Source of the DNA: Gammaproteobacteria bacterium
GTDB taxonomy: Bacteria > Pseudomonadota > Gammaproteobacteria > Nevskiales > Nevskiaceae
Direction: 5' to 3'
Length of the DNA stretch: 56,835 nucleotides
NCBI GenBank assembly: GCA_022599775.1
Contig: JAHZLQ010000029.1
Location: forward strand, 1-56,835
Part shown: positions 1-8,684 of the stretch, one piece after another
Numbering within the stretch: position 1 is the stretch's first letter
Layout: every line of letters starts with the position of its first letter
Program-made: the position numbers and the translations under genes
The notes under the pieces: model-generated
Databases searched by the model: none
Seen by the model: the letters and a program-made list of their open reading frames with translations, nothing else
Told to the model about the DNA's origin: nothing

Positions 1-4
1 AGGC

Positions 5-75
5 AGGCCGCCCTCTCCCCACCACCCGCTCCGCGGGCGGTCCTCCCCTCTCCCACGTCGTGGGCGAGGGGCAGC
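5..75. repeat. Dispersed intergenic two-hairpin repeat, copy 1
   Basis: Two adjacent hairpins rich in C and G: ACC/CCCGC paired with GCGGG/GGT at 21-41 and CCCAC paired with GTGGG at 52-64, framed by CCCTCTCCCC and GCGAGGGGC. The reverse complement of 16036-16099 has the same order of hairpins and the same framing, so this is a dispersed repeat of REP/BIME-like type. The rest of 1-194 shows no gene; it lies downstream of the PIN gene. Confidence 0.65.
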
Positions 76-194
76 GGACTCGCTGCGCGAGATTCACGTT
101 AAACGGCGAAGGGTCTCGCGCAGAAACTCGAAGAAATATTGGCGCTCGGTCGAAAACGCTTGGTGGCAGCCGCGTCACTCACCCCTGAACAAAA

Positions 195-590
195 TCAGAG
201 CAGGCTTGCCGTGCGGCCCTGCTTCACCAGAAGTTTCACCGCCTGCTTGTCGAATGACAGAAAGGTTTCACCGCCCAACCAATGGCCCTCGTGAGCGATG
301 ATGCCGTCGGCGAAGTCGCCCCCCGCTTCCAACATCGCCAATCCGGCTTCGACGGCCAGTCGATCGACCTCCACATTCCTCGCGCTCGTCAGCTTGCGGA
401 TCGTCTCCACGATGTCCTGTCGGGCGACGCCGTAGCTGCGATTGAGCACCCACACCAGTTCGCAGAGCGCATGTGCGCCAATCGCGACAATCTCTGCATT
501 TTCGAGCGCCATAACCGCTGCTTTCGCCTGGCGATCGTCGTCGCCGACAACGAAGCGAACCAGGACATTGGTGTCGACGACGATCTTCAT
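195..590 (-). CDS. PIN-domain ribonuclease toxin (VapC-like)
   Basis: 131 residues, the usual VapC size. The N-terminus MKIVVDTNVLVRF carries the first PIN aspartate; the Glu in ALCELVWVL and the Asp in GGDFADGIIAH supply further acidic metal ligands, and LSFDKQAVKLL near the C-terminus is typical. The family cleaves RNA and is held inactive by its antitoxin. The start at 590 is chosen because its ATG overlaps the antitoxin stop (ATGA), which implies translational coupling; an upstream extension in frame adds only low-quality Arg/Trp-rich sequence. Confidence 0.85.
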   Translation of the reverse strand: MKIVVDTNVLVRFVVGDDDRQAKAAVMALENAEIVAIGAHALCELVWVLNRSYGVARQDIVETIRKLTSARNVEVDRLAVEAGLAMLEAGGDFADGIIAHEGHWLGGETFLSFDKQAVKLLVKQGRTASLL

Positions 591-841
591 CAACCGTTTA
601 CGCCAGCCTGCGCAATGGCCTCGCCGATCTCCTCGATCGTAAGCTTTCGCCCATTGGTCCGACCACGCAGGCAAGCCGCCACGTCGCGAATCGAGCCCAA
701 GGGCTGTGCCACCTTCAGCATCGCCACACCACCCGGCAGAAGCGACAACTCAATCTTCTCGCCAGGCTTGATGCCCAAATGCCGAAGCACGTCCTTGCGG
801 AACGTGACCTGTCCTCTAGCGGTTACCGTGAGCGTAGTCAT
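590..841 (-). CDS. AbrB/SpoVT-type antitoxin
   Basis: 83 residues beginning MTTLTVTARGQVTFRKDVL, the swapped-hairpin AbrB DNA-binding fold (TARGQVT is the family signature). The C-terminal part (about 50-83) would bind and block the PIN toxin encoded immediately downstream. A GAAAGGG stretch precedes the ATG at 841; an alternative start at 871 would add ten residues. The pair probably autorepresses its own promoter, as is usual for type II modules (inference from the family). Confidence 0.85.
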   Translation of the reverse strand: MTTLTVTARGQVTFRKDVLRHLGIKPGEKIELSLLPGGVAMLKVAQPLGSIRDVAACLRGRTNGRKLTIEEIGEAIAQAGVNG

Positions 842-1019
842 AGATGGACCCTTTCTGATTGCGGCCCTCAAGTGTAAGGCATTTATGCATTACATCAACC
901 GACTTCGTCGGAGAGCTGAAGGATCAAGGCAGGAGTCCAAAGGACCTTCGACACTTCAATATCCTTTAGTGCATTTAACTTTGCGCCTTCGCGCGAGAGA
1001 TAAGTACATTCGAAAAGCA

Positions 1020-2330
1020 CTAAAACTCCACCACCACCCCGGCGATCGTCGCCGTCAACAAGGTCACGACTGCGCCGCCGAAGACCGCTCGCAGGCCCAG
1101 TCGTGCCACGTCGTGGCGGCGTTCCGGAGCGATGCCGCCGAGCCCGCCGATCTGGATCGCGATCGACGAAAAATTGGCGAAACCGCACAGTGCGTAGGTG
1201 GAGATCAGGCGGCTGCGCTCCTGCAAGGCACCAAGATTGTCCGACAGATCTAGGTAGGCCACGAATTCGTTGACCACGATCTTTTCGCCGATGAAGCGCC
1301 CGACCAGGCCGGCATCCTCCCAGGGCACGCCGATCAGCCAGGCCACCGGCGCCATCGGCCAACCGAGCACGGTCTGCATCGACAATTCCGTGGGACGACC
1401 GCAGACCTCGCTGAGCCAGGCGTTGATCGAACCACCACCGCTCCAGGCCAGTTCGCCCAGCCACTGCAGCGGCGCGTTCATCAGGGCGATCAGCGAGACG
1501 AAGGCGAGCAGCATCGCGCCGATGTTCAAGGCCAGCTTGAGTCCGTCGGCGGCACCGGTCGCCGCGGCGTCGACCACATTGGCGGTGGTGCGTTCGATCT
1601 CGACATGCACTTCGGCACCCGTCAGTGGCGTCTCGCGCTCCGGCACCAGTATCTTGGCGATGACGAAGGTCGCCGGCACCGCCATCAGGCTGGCGGTCAG
1701 CAGGTGCGTGGCGAAATACTGGCGGGCGATTACATCTTCTCCGCCCAGCAGACCGACATAGGCCGCCATCATTCCGCCTGAAATCGTCGCCATGCCGCCA
1801 ACCATCACTGTGAAGAACTCAGAGCGCGTCATCGCGCCGAGAAACGGTTTGATCACCAGCGGTGCCTCGGTCTGGCTGACGAAGACATTGGCGCAGACCG
1901 ACATGGTCTCGGCCCCGGACAACCGTACGAAGCGCGTGATGACCCAGCTCATGCCGCGAATCACGCGCTGCATGACACCCAGGTGGTACATCACGGCCGA
2001 CAGCGACGCGAAGAAGATCACCGTGGTCAGCACGTTCATCACGAAATTGAAGCCATATTTGCTGGTGTCGGCGAACTCACCGAACAGCAGCTCGGTGCCC
2101 ACCGACACGAAACCCAGCAACACCACGAAGCCGCGCGCCAGCAGCGCCAGCACTTCGCGCGGCCCCGGCACCTGCAGCAGCAGAATCACCAGCACCATCT
2201 GCATGGCCAGCCCGATCAGCACCAAGCGCCAGTCGATGGCGCGGCGCTGCTGCGAACACAGGGCGGTAACCCCGACCAGGCAGGCCACTCCGAACAACCC
2301 GAACGCGATGCGCCCCAGCACTTCCAGCAT
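1020..2330 (-). CDS. Concentrative nucleoside transporter (CNT/NupC family)
   Basis: 436 residues with many hydrophobic helices, an inner-membrane cation-coupled nucleoside importer. Family hallmarks are visible: GMATISGGMMAAYVG in the middle, GEKIVVNEFVAYL and the C-terminal GFANFSSIAIQIGGLGG. The start at 2330 is preceded by AAGGAAAA. The LysR gene lies 39 bases upstream on the same strand, so the two may share a transcript; whether the regulator acts on this gene cannot be told from sequence. Confidence 0.92.
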   Translation of the reverse strand: MLEVLGRIAFGLFGVACLVGVTALCSQQRRAIDWRLVLIGLAMQMVLVILLLQVPGPREVLALLARGFVVLLGFVSVGTELLFGEFADTSKYGFNFVMNVLTTVIFFASLSAVMYHLGVMQRVIRGMSWVITRFVRLSGAETMSVCANVFVSQTEAPLVIKPFLGAMTRSEFFTVMVGGMATISGGMMAAYVGLLGGEDVIARQYFATHLLTASLMAVPATFVIAKILVPERETPLTGAEVHVEIERTTANVVDAAATGAADGLKLALNIGAMLLAFVSLIALMNAPLQWLGELAWSGGGSINAWLSEVCGRPTELSMQTVLGWPMAPVAWLIGVPWEDAGLVGRFIGEKIVVNEFVAYLDLSDNLGALQERSRLISTYALCGFANFSSIAIQIGGLGGIAPERRHDVARLGLRAVFGGAVVTLLTATIAGVVVEF

Positions 2331-2369
2331 CAGCTTTTCCTTACGGTGAATATGCTCGGCCAGCAAGTT

Positions 2370-3278
2370 CTATGCGGATACGGCACCGGGACAGCTGCCG
2401 ATCTGTTCGCGCAGGATCTCGACCAGTCGCTGCAAGCCCGGGCCGACCGCGTCGCGGTCGGCATAGATCAGGAACAGGGGGATCGGCCTGCGCGCGCCCT
2501 CGCGCAGCGGCAAGGGCTTGAGCTGACCGTTGGCCAGCTCGTCCCGGATGATTTCCTCGGCAAACCACGAATAGCCCATGCCCATCGTCACCGCGCGGAT
2601 CGACGTCGCCTTGTGACTCACGGTCCAGCGCCGCTCGCTGCCCTGCCAGCCGGTGCTGCGGGTCCGCTCGCGCCCCGAGTCCCGGATCAGGATCTGGCGA
2701 TGCTCGCGCAGATCCTCCACCGTCAGGTCGCGGCCGAGCTGGTGCAGGGGGTGCTGCGGCGCCGCGGCGGCAACTGCATAGAATTCGATCAACAGATCGC
2801 CGTTGAATCCGCTCGGCACGTGCGAGCCGATGGCGAAATCGACGCGTCCTTCCAGCAGAAGCTCGTCGGTGCCGCCGAGTACCGATTCGTAGAGCTCGAT
2901 GCGGGTATCGGGAATCTCGTCGCTGAAACGGGCCAGCGCCTGCAGCAGCAGCCAGGTGGGAAACACGATTTCCACCGCGAGACGCAGCTCGGGCTCCCAG
3001 CCCCGCGCCAGCGTACCGGCGGCCTTTTCCACGCGGGCCGCTTCGTCGAGCAGGGCGCGGCCACGTCGGTACAGCAACTTTCCGGATTCAGTCAGCACCG
3101 CACGCCGCCCGAGAATCTCGAACAGGCGCAGCTCCAGCACCTGCTCGATCTTCTGCACGGCATAGCTCACGCTGGACTGGGTCTTGTGCAAATACGCACC
3201 GGCCTGGGCGTAGCCGCCTTCGTCGACCACCGCGACAAAGGCGCGCCATTGGTCGAGACTGATTCGGGGCCCGCTCAT
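2370..3278 (-). CDS. LysR-family transcriptional regulator
   Basis: 302 residues. The N-terminal winged helix-turn-helix is clear (FVAVVDEGGYAQAGAYLHKTQSSVSYAVQKIE, split over residues about 13-45) followed by a periplasmic-binding-like effector domain from about residue 90. ATG at 3278 is preferred over an upstream TTG at 3284. The gene is divergent from the azoreductase with a 96-base spacer, the classical arrangement for a LysR regulator controlling its neighbour, so azoR-pirin is the likely target (inference). Confidence 0.9.
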   Translation of the reverse strand: MSGPRISLDQWRAFVAVVDEGGYAQAGAYLHKTQSSVSYAVQKIEQVLELRLFEILGRRAVLTESGKLLYRRGRALLDEAARVEKAAGTLARGWEPELRLAVEIVFPTWLLLQALARFSDEIPDTRIELYESVLGGTDELLLEGRVDFAIGSHVPSGFNGDLLIEFYAVAAAAPQHPLHQLGRDLTVEDLREHRQILIRDSGRERTRSTGWQGSERRWTVSHKATSIRAVTMGMGYSWFAEEIIRDELANGQLKPLPLREGARRPIPLFLIYADRDAVGPGLQRLVEILREQIGSCPGAVSA

Positions 3279-3374
3279 AATCAATCCATTCGATGTATTT
3301 CAGCGAAAATTTGCGCTTTTTTATCGTGCGGCGCAATCGTTTAATGAGGCTCCACACATCGTTCGGAGTTCGTC
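3279..3374. promoter_or_regulatory. Divergent LysR/azoR promoter region
   Basis: The AT-rich spacer contains an imperfect palindrome ATTTCAGCGAAAAT at 3297-3310, suited to a LysR dimer. Two divergent promoters must lie here, but I cannot assign -35/-10 boxes with confidence. Confidence 0.35.
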
Positions 3375-3977
3375 ATGAGCAAGCTTCTTCAGATCAAGAG
3401 CAGTCTGTTTGCTGACCTCGGCAAGTCCTCGACCCTGGCCAACAGCTTTGTCGAAGCCTGGCATCAGACGCACCCGCAGGACGAAGTCGTGGTTCGCGAC
3501 CTCAGCAGCGATCCGATTCCGCATCTCGACGCGGAGCGTTTCCAGGCATTCCTGGCTGCGCCGGAAGCTCGTACCGAAGCGCAAAAGGCGATTGTTGCCG
3601 AATCCGATGCGCTGATCGAGGAACTGCGCGCAGCCGATGTGGTGGTGCTGGGCCTGCCGATGTACAACTTCGGCATTCCTTCGCAGCTCAAGTCCTATTT
3701 CGACCATATCGCCCGCGCCGGTGTGAGCTTCCGTTACACCGCGAACGGACCGGAAGGCCTGCTCGGCGAGAAGAAGGTCTATGTCTTCGCCGCGCGCGGC
3801 GGCCACTACCGCGACACGCCGGCGGACACGCAGACCGGCTATATCCGCACGTTTCTGGGCTTCCTCGGATTCAAGGACATCGAGTTCGTCTACGCCGAGG
3901 GGCTCGCGCTTGGTGAGGAATCGGTGCAGAAGGCGCTCGACGATGCGGGCGCGAATATCGTCCGCCTGACCGCCTGA
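3375..3977 (+). CDS. azoR: FMN-dependent NADH:quinone oxidoreductase / azoreductase
   Basis: 200 residues, the usual AzoR length. Flavodoxin-like fold with SSLFADLGKSSTLANSFVEAW at the phosphate-binding loop region, PMYNFGIPSQLKSYFDHIARAGVSF around the FMN site and FAARGG before the last third. It reduces quinones and azo compounds with NADH in the cytoplasm. GGAG precedes the ATG by about seven bases. It is followed by a pirin gene, a pairing that suggests a quinone/phenolic stress function (inference). Confidence 0.92.
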   Translation: MSKLLQIKSSLFADLGKSSTLANSFVEAWHQTHPQDEVVVRDLSSDPIPHLDAERFQAFLAAPEARTEAQKAIVAESDALIEELRAADVVVLGLPMYNFGIPSQLKSYFDHIARAGVSFRYTANGPEGLLGEKKVYVFAARGGHYRDTPADTQTGYIRTFLGFLGFKDIEFVYAEGLALGEESVQKALDDAGANIVRLTA

Positions 3978-4023
3978 GTCGCGTCGGGTCCAGGCATCCC
4001 CTTCGATCATTTTCAGGAGACCG

Positions 4024-4890
4024 ATGATGAGCACGATCAGAACATTGCAGAGAGTCATCCCGGCCGTGGAAACGGCGGACGGTGCCGGTGTGCGCCTGCG
4101 CCGTTCGATCGGTTCGACACGCGGGCTCTACCTGGACCCGTTCCTGATGCTGGACGAGTTCTACTCGGACGACCCGCGCGATTATCTGGCCGGCTTCCCC
4201 GCGCATCCGCATCGCGGCTTCGAGACCGTGACCTACATGCTCGACGGCCACATGCGCCACGAGGATCACCTCGGCAATCGCGGCGACCTCGGACCCGGCG
4301 CGGTGCAGTGGATGACAGCCGCGCGCGGCATCATCCATTCGGAAATGCCGCAGCAGAGCGAGGGCCGCATGCGCGGCTTCCAGCTGTGGATCAACCTGCC
4401 GTCCGCGGAAAAGATGAAGCCGGCGGCCTGGCGCGATATTCCGGCCTCCGAAATCGCCGAGGCGGCGCTGCCCGACGGCGGACAGGTGCGGTTGATCGCC
4501 GGTTCGCTGGATATCGCCGGCCAGCCGCTCAACGGACCGGTGCAGGGCGTCAGCACCGATCCGCTGTACGCCGACCTGCATCTGCCGGCCGGTGCGCGCT
4601 TCGAGCAGGCGATCCCGCGCGGGCACACGGCCTTCGTGTTCGTCTACGAAGGCAGCCTCAGCGTCGCCGGCAAGCCGGTGCCACCGCGCAGCGCGGCGGT
4701 GCTGGGTGACGGCGATCTCGTTTCGATCGAAGCCGGTGCCGATGGCGCACGGGTGCTGCTGCTGGCGGCGCGGCCGCTGCGCGAGCCGATCGTGCAGTAC
4801 GGACCGTTCGTTATGAACACGCGCGAACAGATCGAGCAGGCGCTGGACGACTACCGCAACAACCGGCTGCACGAACCGCAGGCGGCGTAA
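4024..4890 (+). CDS. Pirin family protein (bicupin, quercetinase-like)
   Basis: 288 residues. The N-terminal cupin carries the metal-binding histidines in HPHRGFETVTYML and in GHMRHEDHLGN; the HSEMPQ segment supplies the conserved Glu. A C-terminal pirin domain follows from about residue 175. Bacterial pirins open flavonols such as quercetin or act as redox sensors. AGGAGA at 4015-4020 fits the second ATG (4027) slightly better than the first. It is 46 bases after azoR and probably co-transcribed. Confidence 0.9.
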   Translation: MMSTIRTLQRVIPAVETADGAGVRLRRSIGSTRGLYLDPFLMLDEFYSDDPRDYLAGFPAHPHRGFETVTYMLDGHMRHEDHLGNRGDLGPGAVQWMTAARGIIHSEMPQQSEGRMRGFQLWINLPSAEKMKPAAWRDIPASEIAEAALPDGGQVRLIAGSLDIAGQPLNGPVQGVSTDPLYADLHLPAGARFEQAIPRGHTAFVFVYEGSLSVAGKPVPPRSAAVLGDGDLVSIEAGADGARVLLLAARPLREPIVQYGPFVMNTREQIEQALDDYRNNRLHEPQAA

Positions 4891-4907
4891 GTGGATGGCG
4901 CGGCCGC

Positions 4908-5714
4908 TCAGGACAGCCGCGCCACGTCGTCCTGCAAGTGCTGCAGGAGTTCACGCAGCAGTGGTTTCACCGGCGCGGCAACGGCCTCGTCGTAGCCGTA
5001 GCGACCGTCCTCGATCATGTAGACGGCCTGCGACAGCTCCAGTTGCAGGGCATACACGCGTTCGACCGGCTGGCCGTAGTGGCGTGTGATGTAACCGCCC
5101 TTGAAACGACCATTGGCGATCGCGCTCCAGCGCGCATCGGCCTGCACCCTCCGGCACAGCCCGGCGGTGATGTCGCGCGGCAGCGTGGAATCCGCATTGC
5201 TGCCGAAATTGAAATCCGGCAAACGGCCTTCGAAGAATCTCGGCACGCGGGAGGTGATCGAGTGCGCCTCGAACAGGATTGCGTAGCCGTGGCGGTCCCG
5301 CAGCGCCGCCAGCATCGCCTGCAGCGCATCGTGATACGGATCGAAATAGTCCTTGATCCGATCTGCGATCTCGCTGTCGCTCGGTGCCTGCCCCGGCCGG
5401 TACAGCGGCGCCTGCGCGAAGCTGCTCAGCGGACACAGTTCCGTGGTGGAGGCGCCGGGATACAGCGATCGCCCGCTGGGATCGCGGTTCAGGTCGACGA
5501 CATAGCGCGAGTAGCGCGGCCACAGCGTGCTGGCGCCCAGAACCTCGGCGAAGTCGTAGAGCTGCGGCAGGTGCCAGTCGGTATCCGGAACCGCGAGCGC
5601 CACCTCGGTGTAGCGCTGGGTCCAATCCGCCGGCAGCTCGGTACCGGCATGCGGCATGCTGATCAGCAGCGGGGAATCACGCAGGTCCAGCGCGTAGGTC
5701 GGGTGCTGTTTCAT
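4908..5714 (-). CDS. hutG: N-formylglutamate amidohydrolase
   Basis: 268 residues of the N-formylglutamate deformylase family: SMPHAGTELP near the N-terminus, VDLNRDP and FEAHSI in the core and the GGYITRHYG segment late. It performs the last step of the five-step histidine degradation route, releasing formate and glutamate. Its ATG overlaps the hutI stop (ATGA), so the two genes are translationally coupled. It converges with the pirin gene, with only 17 bases between the two ends. Confidence 0.92.
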   Translation of the reverse strand: MKQHPTYALDLRDSPLLISMPHAGTELPADWTQRYTEVALAVPDTDWHLPQLYDFAEVLGASTLWPRYSRYVVDLNRDPSGRSLYPGASTTELCPLSSFAQAPLYRPGQAPSDSEIADRIKDYFDPYHDALQAMLAALRDRHGYAILFEAHSITSRVPRFFEGRLPDFNFGSNADSTLPRDITAGLCRRVQADARWSAIANGRFKGGYITRHYGQPVERVYALQLELSQAVYMIEDGRYGYDEAVAAPVKPLLRELLQHLQDDVARLS

Positions 5715-6919
5715 CAGCCGATATTCCCGTTTGCGTGAACGACGCGGCCGCGATGTACCACCTGCGTCGGTCGATGCAGGCCCAGTTCATAGGCCAGCGA
5801 GGCCGGCTCGTCGAACGACCACAGGCTGAAACTGGCGAGCGCTCCGGCTTCGAGACGGCCGCGGTCGGTCAGACCCAGGGCACGCGCGCCGTGCACGCTG
5901 ACCCCGTCCAGCGCCTCGGCCGGGCTCAGGCCGAACAGCGTGCAGGCCATGTGCAACGGCGTGAGGATCGAGGCGATCGGCGATGAGCCGGGGTTGAGAT
6001 CGGTGGCGACGGCCATCGGCACGCCGTGACGCCGGAACTCGGCGACCGGCGGCTTGCGTGTCTCGCCCAGAAAATAGAACGCACCCGGCAACAACACGGC
6101 CACGGTGCCGGCCTGGGCCATCGCGCGGATTCCGGCTTCGGACACGTATTCAAGATGCTCGCAGGACAGCGCGCCAAACCGCGCCGCCAGTTCGGCACCC
6201 CCCTGGTCGGACAGCTGCTCGGCATGAAGCTTCACCGGCAGCCCGAGGTCACGCGCGGTTTCGAACACGCGAGCCACCTGCCCCGGCGTGAACGCGATGT
6301 GCTCGCAGAAGGCATCGACCGCGTCGACCAGACCTTCGGCGGCCAATGTCGGCAGCATCAGCGTGCACAGTTCATCGACATAGTCGTCGGCGCGGCCTTC
6401 GAACTCCGGCGGCAAGGCATGCGCGCCGAGAAAGCTGGTGCGGATATCGATTCCAAGTTCATCCCCCAGCTGACGCGCCACGCGCAGCATCTTGCGCTCG
6501 GATTCCAGATCGAGCCCGTAGCCGGACTTGATCTCCAAGGTGGTCACGCCTTCGGCCAGCAGGGCGCGTGCGCGCGGCAGCGCTGCGGCCAGCAGCGCCG
6601 CTTCGGACATCGCGCGCGTGGCGCGCACCGTGGAAACGATACCGCCACCGGCCTGCGCGATCTCGGCATAGCTCGCACCCTGCGCACGCAATACGAACTC
6701 GGCCAGCCGCGATCCGCCGTAGACCAAATGGGTATGGCAGTCGACGAAGGCCGGTAGCATCCAGGCGCCGCCCAGGTCCGTGGTCGAATCGGGCCGCAAG
6801 GACGGCGGACAATCGACACTCGCGCCGACCCATTCGATCGATTCGCCGCGCGCGAGCAGTGTCGCCGGTGCCGCGATGCCGGCGATACGTGCATTGCTCC
6901 AGGCGTGCAGGCTCGTCAT
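5714..6919 (-). CDS. hutI: Imidazolonepropionase
   Basis: 401 residues, normal for HutI. An amidohydrolase with the metal motif [12 protein letters not shown], the substrate segment [22 protein letters not shown]-like [10 protein letters not shown], the His in [12 protein letters not shown] and the Asp in ATDLNPGSS. It hydrolyses imidazolonepropionate to N-formiminoglutamate. The start at 6919 (MTSLHAW) is chosen from family length; upstream in-frame sequence is Arg-rich and implausible. hutU is not in this window and hutH is 25 kb away. Confidence 0.92.
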   Translation of the reverse strand: MTSLHAWSNARIAGIAAPATLLARGESIEWVGASVDCPPSLRPDSTTDLGGAWMLPAFVDCHTHLVYGGSRLAEFVLRAQGASYAEIAQAGGGIVSTVRATRAMSEAALLAAALPRARALLAEGVTTLEIKSGYGLDLESERKMLRVARQLGDELGIDIRTSFLGAHALPPEFEGRADDYVDELCTLMLPTLAAEGLVDAVDAFCEHIAFTPGQVARVFETARDLGLPVKLHAEQLSDQGGAELAARFGALSCEHLEYVSEAGIRAMAQAGTVAVLLPGAFYFLGETRKPPVAEFRRHGVPMAVATDLNPGSSPIASILTPLHMACTLFGLSPAEALDGVSVHGARALGLTDRGRLEAGALASFSLWSFDEPASLAYELGLHRPTQVVHRGRVVHANGNIG

Positions 6920-6998
6920 CGCGGCACGCAGCGGCCAGATACTTCGCCGTGGGTTTCGGTACTCATCGTCACAGGATAGGAGCAAGGTCGCGGACGCA

Positions 6999-8417
6999 CT
7001 ACTGTCCGCTGCGGTCCAGCCGCTGTTCAAGGCGCGCCAGCGGCGCACGGACACCGGCCCCGACCTCGATCTGGGGATTGGAAAAGCGCTCGCCTGCCGC
7101 CGCCTCGCGTTGCCTGAGTATCGGCAGCGCCGCGTGAAACGCGTTTTCGAACGAGTGCGTCAGGCGCAGCTGTTCGTCGAACACGGCCTTGCCGAAGTAG
7201 GTGAAGTCCGATTCGCTACCGCAGCCGAATGACGTGTGTTCGGCGTCCGAGGCCGTCATCACCAGCGTGTCCGTGCCCCGCAGCGGGCCGACGAAACCAC
7301 CCGAATAGCAGGCCGAGATCACCAGCACGCGAAAGCGAATGCCTGCGGCGTCGAGCCAGGCTCGCAGCATTTCGGGGCGCACATTGCCGAGCCGCAAGGG
7401 CGGATAGCGCGTCACCAGTTCATGAGACGCCGTGCCGTGAGAGCTGAGGTAGAGAATCACCAGATCCTCATCGCGGTCGATCCGCTGCCCGATCGCCGCC
7501 AGCGCACGCCGCAGATTGCTGCCGGTGGCCAACGGCAGTTCGCGCAGGCTGCGGTCGTTGTTCGCCAGCAGCAGCGAACGGCCGGCGGTGTCGAAGCGTG
7601 TGTCCATCAGTTCGCGGATCACGCGGCTTTCGCGCAGAAACACGTCCTCTTCGGCATAGGGCGCGAACGCGACGAAATAGCTGTCGACCCGGCCCGGCCG
7701 CTGCGGCGCAAGCGCGTCGAGCGCCGAGGCCAGCAATCGCGGCTGCAGATCGAGCACCACTTCGCTGACGACTTCGCCCGAAAGCCGTGGTCGCGGCTCC
7801 TGCGGATAGTCCGGATAAAACCAATACTGGCGAGGAATCAGCCAGGCCGACAGGATCACCAGCACGAAACCCATGCCGGCGATGCCTCGCCCCGCCGACA
7901 CCTGCGGATCGAGACGGTCCAAACCGCGCAGCGCGGCACAGAGCCACCAGGCATTCAGGACCAGGCTGACGATCAGCGGCAATGGCGTGTTGCCGATGTC
8001 CGGCACCAGACGATAGGCCAGCGTCCACAACAGCGACAGCGGACCGAAGCAAACCGACAGGCCGAGGCCGATCATCAGCGGCATCCAGGCGCGCAGCGCG
8101 GATACGGCACCGGCGCGCCGAGCGCCGAACGCGCCGGCCGCCAGCAGCAGCAGAAAATCGAAAGCCAGCCCTCGTATCGCCCAGGGGTTGAACTGCATGG
8201 CCGGCGCGTAGGCCAGCGCCGCCACGGCCGCTTCGAACAGCGCGCTCAGCGCCAGCAGCGCAGTCAGTTGCGCGGCGCCCGAATCGAGACAGGACGCCTC
8301 GAAACGGCGGAAGGCGGCGATCCGCAGCGTTGCGCCAAGGTTGCGCAGGAGCGCGCGCCAGAATCCGGCAGGCAGCGGATCTGGCGTCGGCTCGGGCGTT
8401 TCCCGGATGAGATTCAT
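6999..8417 (-). CDS. Membrane-anchored C13 (legumain/caspase-like) peptidase
   Basis: 472 residues. The first half holds about five hydrophobic helices (roughly residues 50-215). The C-terminal half is a peptidase C13 domain: the catalytic His lies in [11 protein letters not shown] and the catalytic Cys in [14 protein letters not shown], each preceded by a hydrophobic strand as in the caspase fold. The orientation of the domain cannot be fixed by eye. The gene lies upstream of hutI on the same strand and is divergent from the histidine kinase at 8685, 267 bases away. Substrate unknown. Confidence 0.85.
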   Translation of the reverse strand: MNLIRETPEPTPDPLPAGFWRALLRNLGATLRIAAFRRFEASCLDSGAAQLTALLALSALFEAAVAALAYAPAMQFNPWAIRGLAFDFLLLLAAGAFGARRAGAVSALRAWMPLMIGLGLSVCFGPLSLLWTLAYRLVPDIGNTPLPLIVSLVLNAWWLCAALRGLDRLDPQVSAGRGIAGMGFVLVILSAWLIPRQYWFYPDYPQEPRPRLSGEVVSEVVLDLQPRLLASALDALAPQRPGRVDSYFVAFAPYAEEDVFLRESRVIRELMDTRFDTAGRSLLLANNDRSLRELPLATGSNLRRALAAIGQRIDRDEDLVILYLSSHGTASHELVTRYPPLRLGNVRPEMLRAWLDAAGIRFRVLVISACYSGGFVGPLRGTDTLVMTASDAEHTSFGCGSESDFTYFGKAVFDEQLRLTHSFENAFHAALPILRQREAAAGERFSNPQIEVGAGVRAPLARLEQRLDRSGQ

Positions 8418-8684
8418 GCAAGGGCCTGCAAGGCTAAGTTCGTGTCATGCGCGTGGTACCCGCATCGGGCCAGCCGCACCGAGGCGCGCGACCGGCTTTC
8501 GAAGGCGCAGTGTAGGGCGAGCACCCTGCGACCGCTCCGGCAAGGCCATCTCATCGAGACCCAGAGCGCAGTCCTGCCGACGCCGTACGGCTATCCTTCG
8601 GCTCCCGATGCCGAAACCCATGACGATGCAACGGCCGTTTTCCCGAAACCATGACACGCCCGAGGCCTCCGGCCAGGACGCCGC

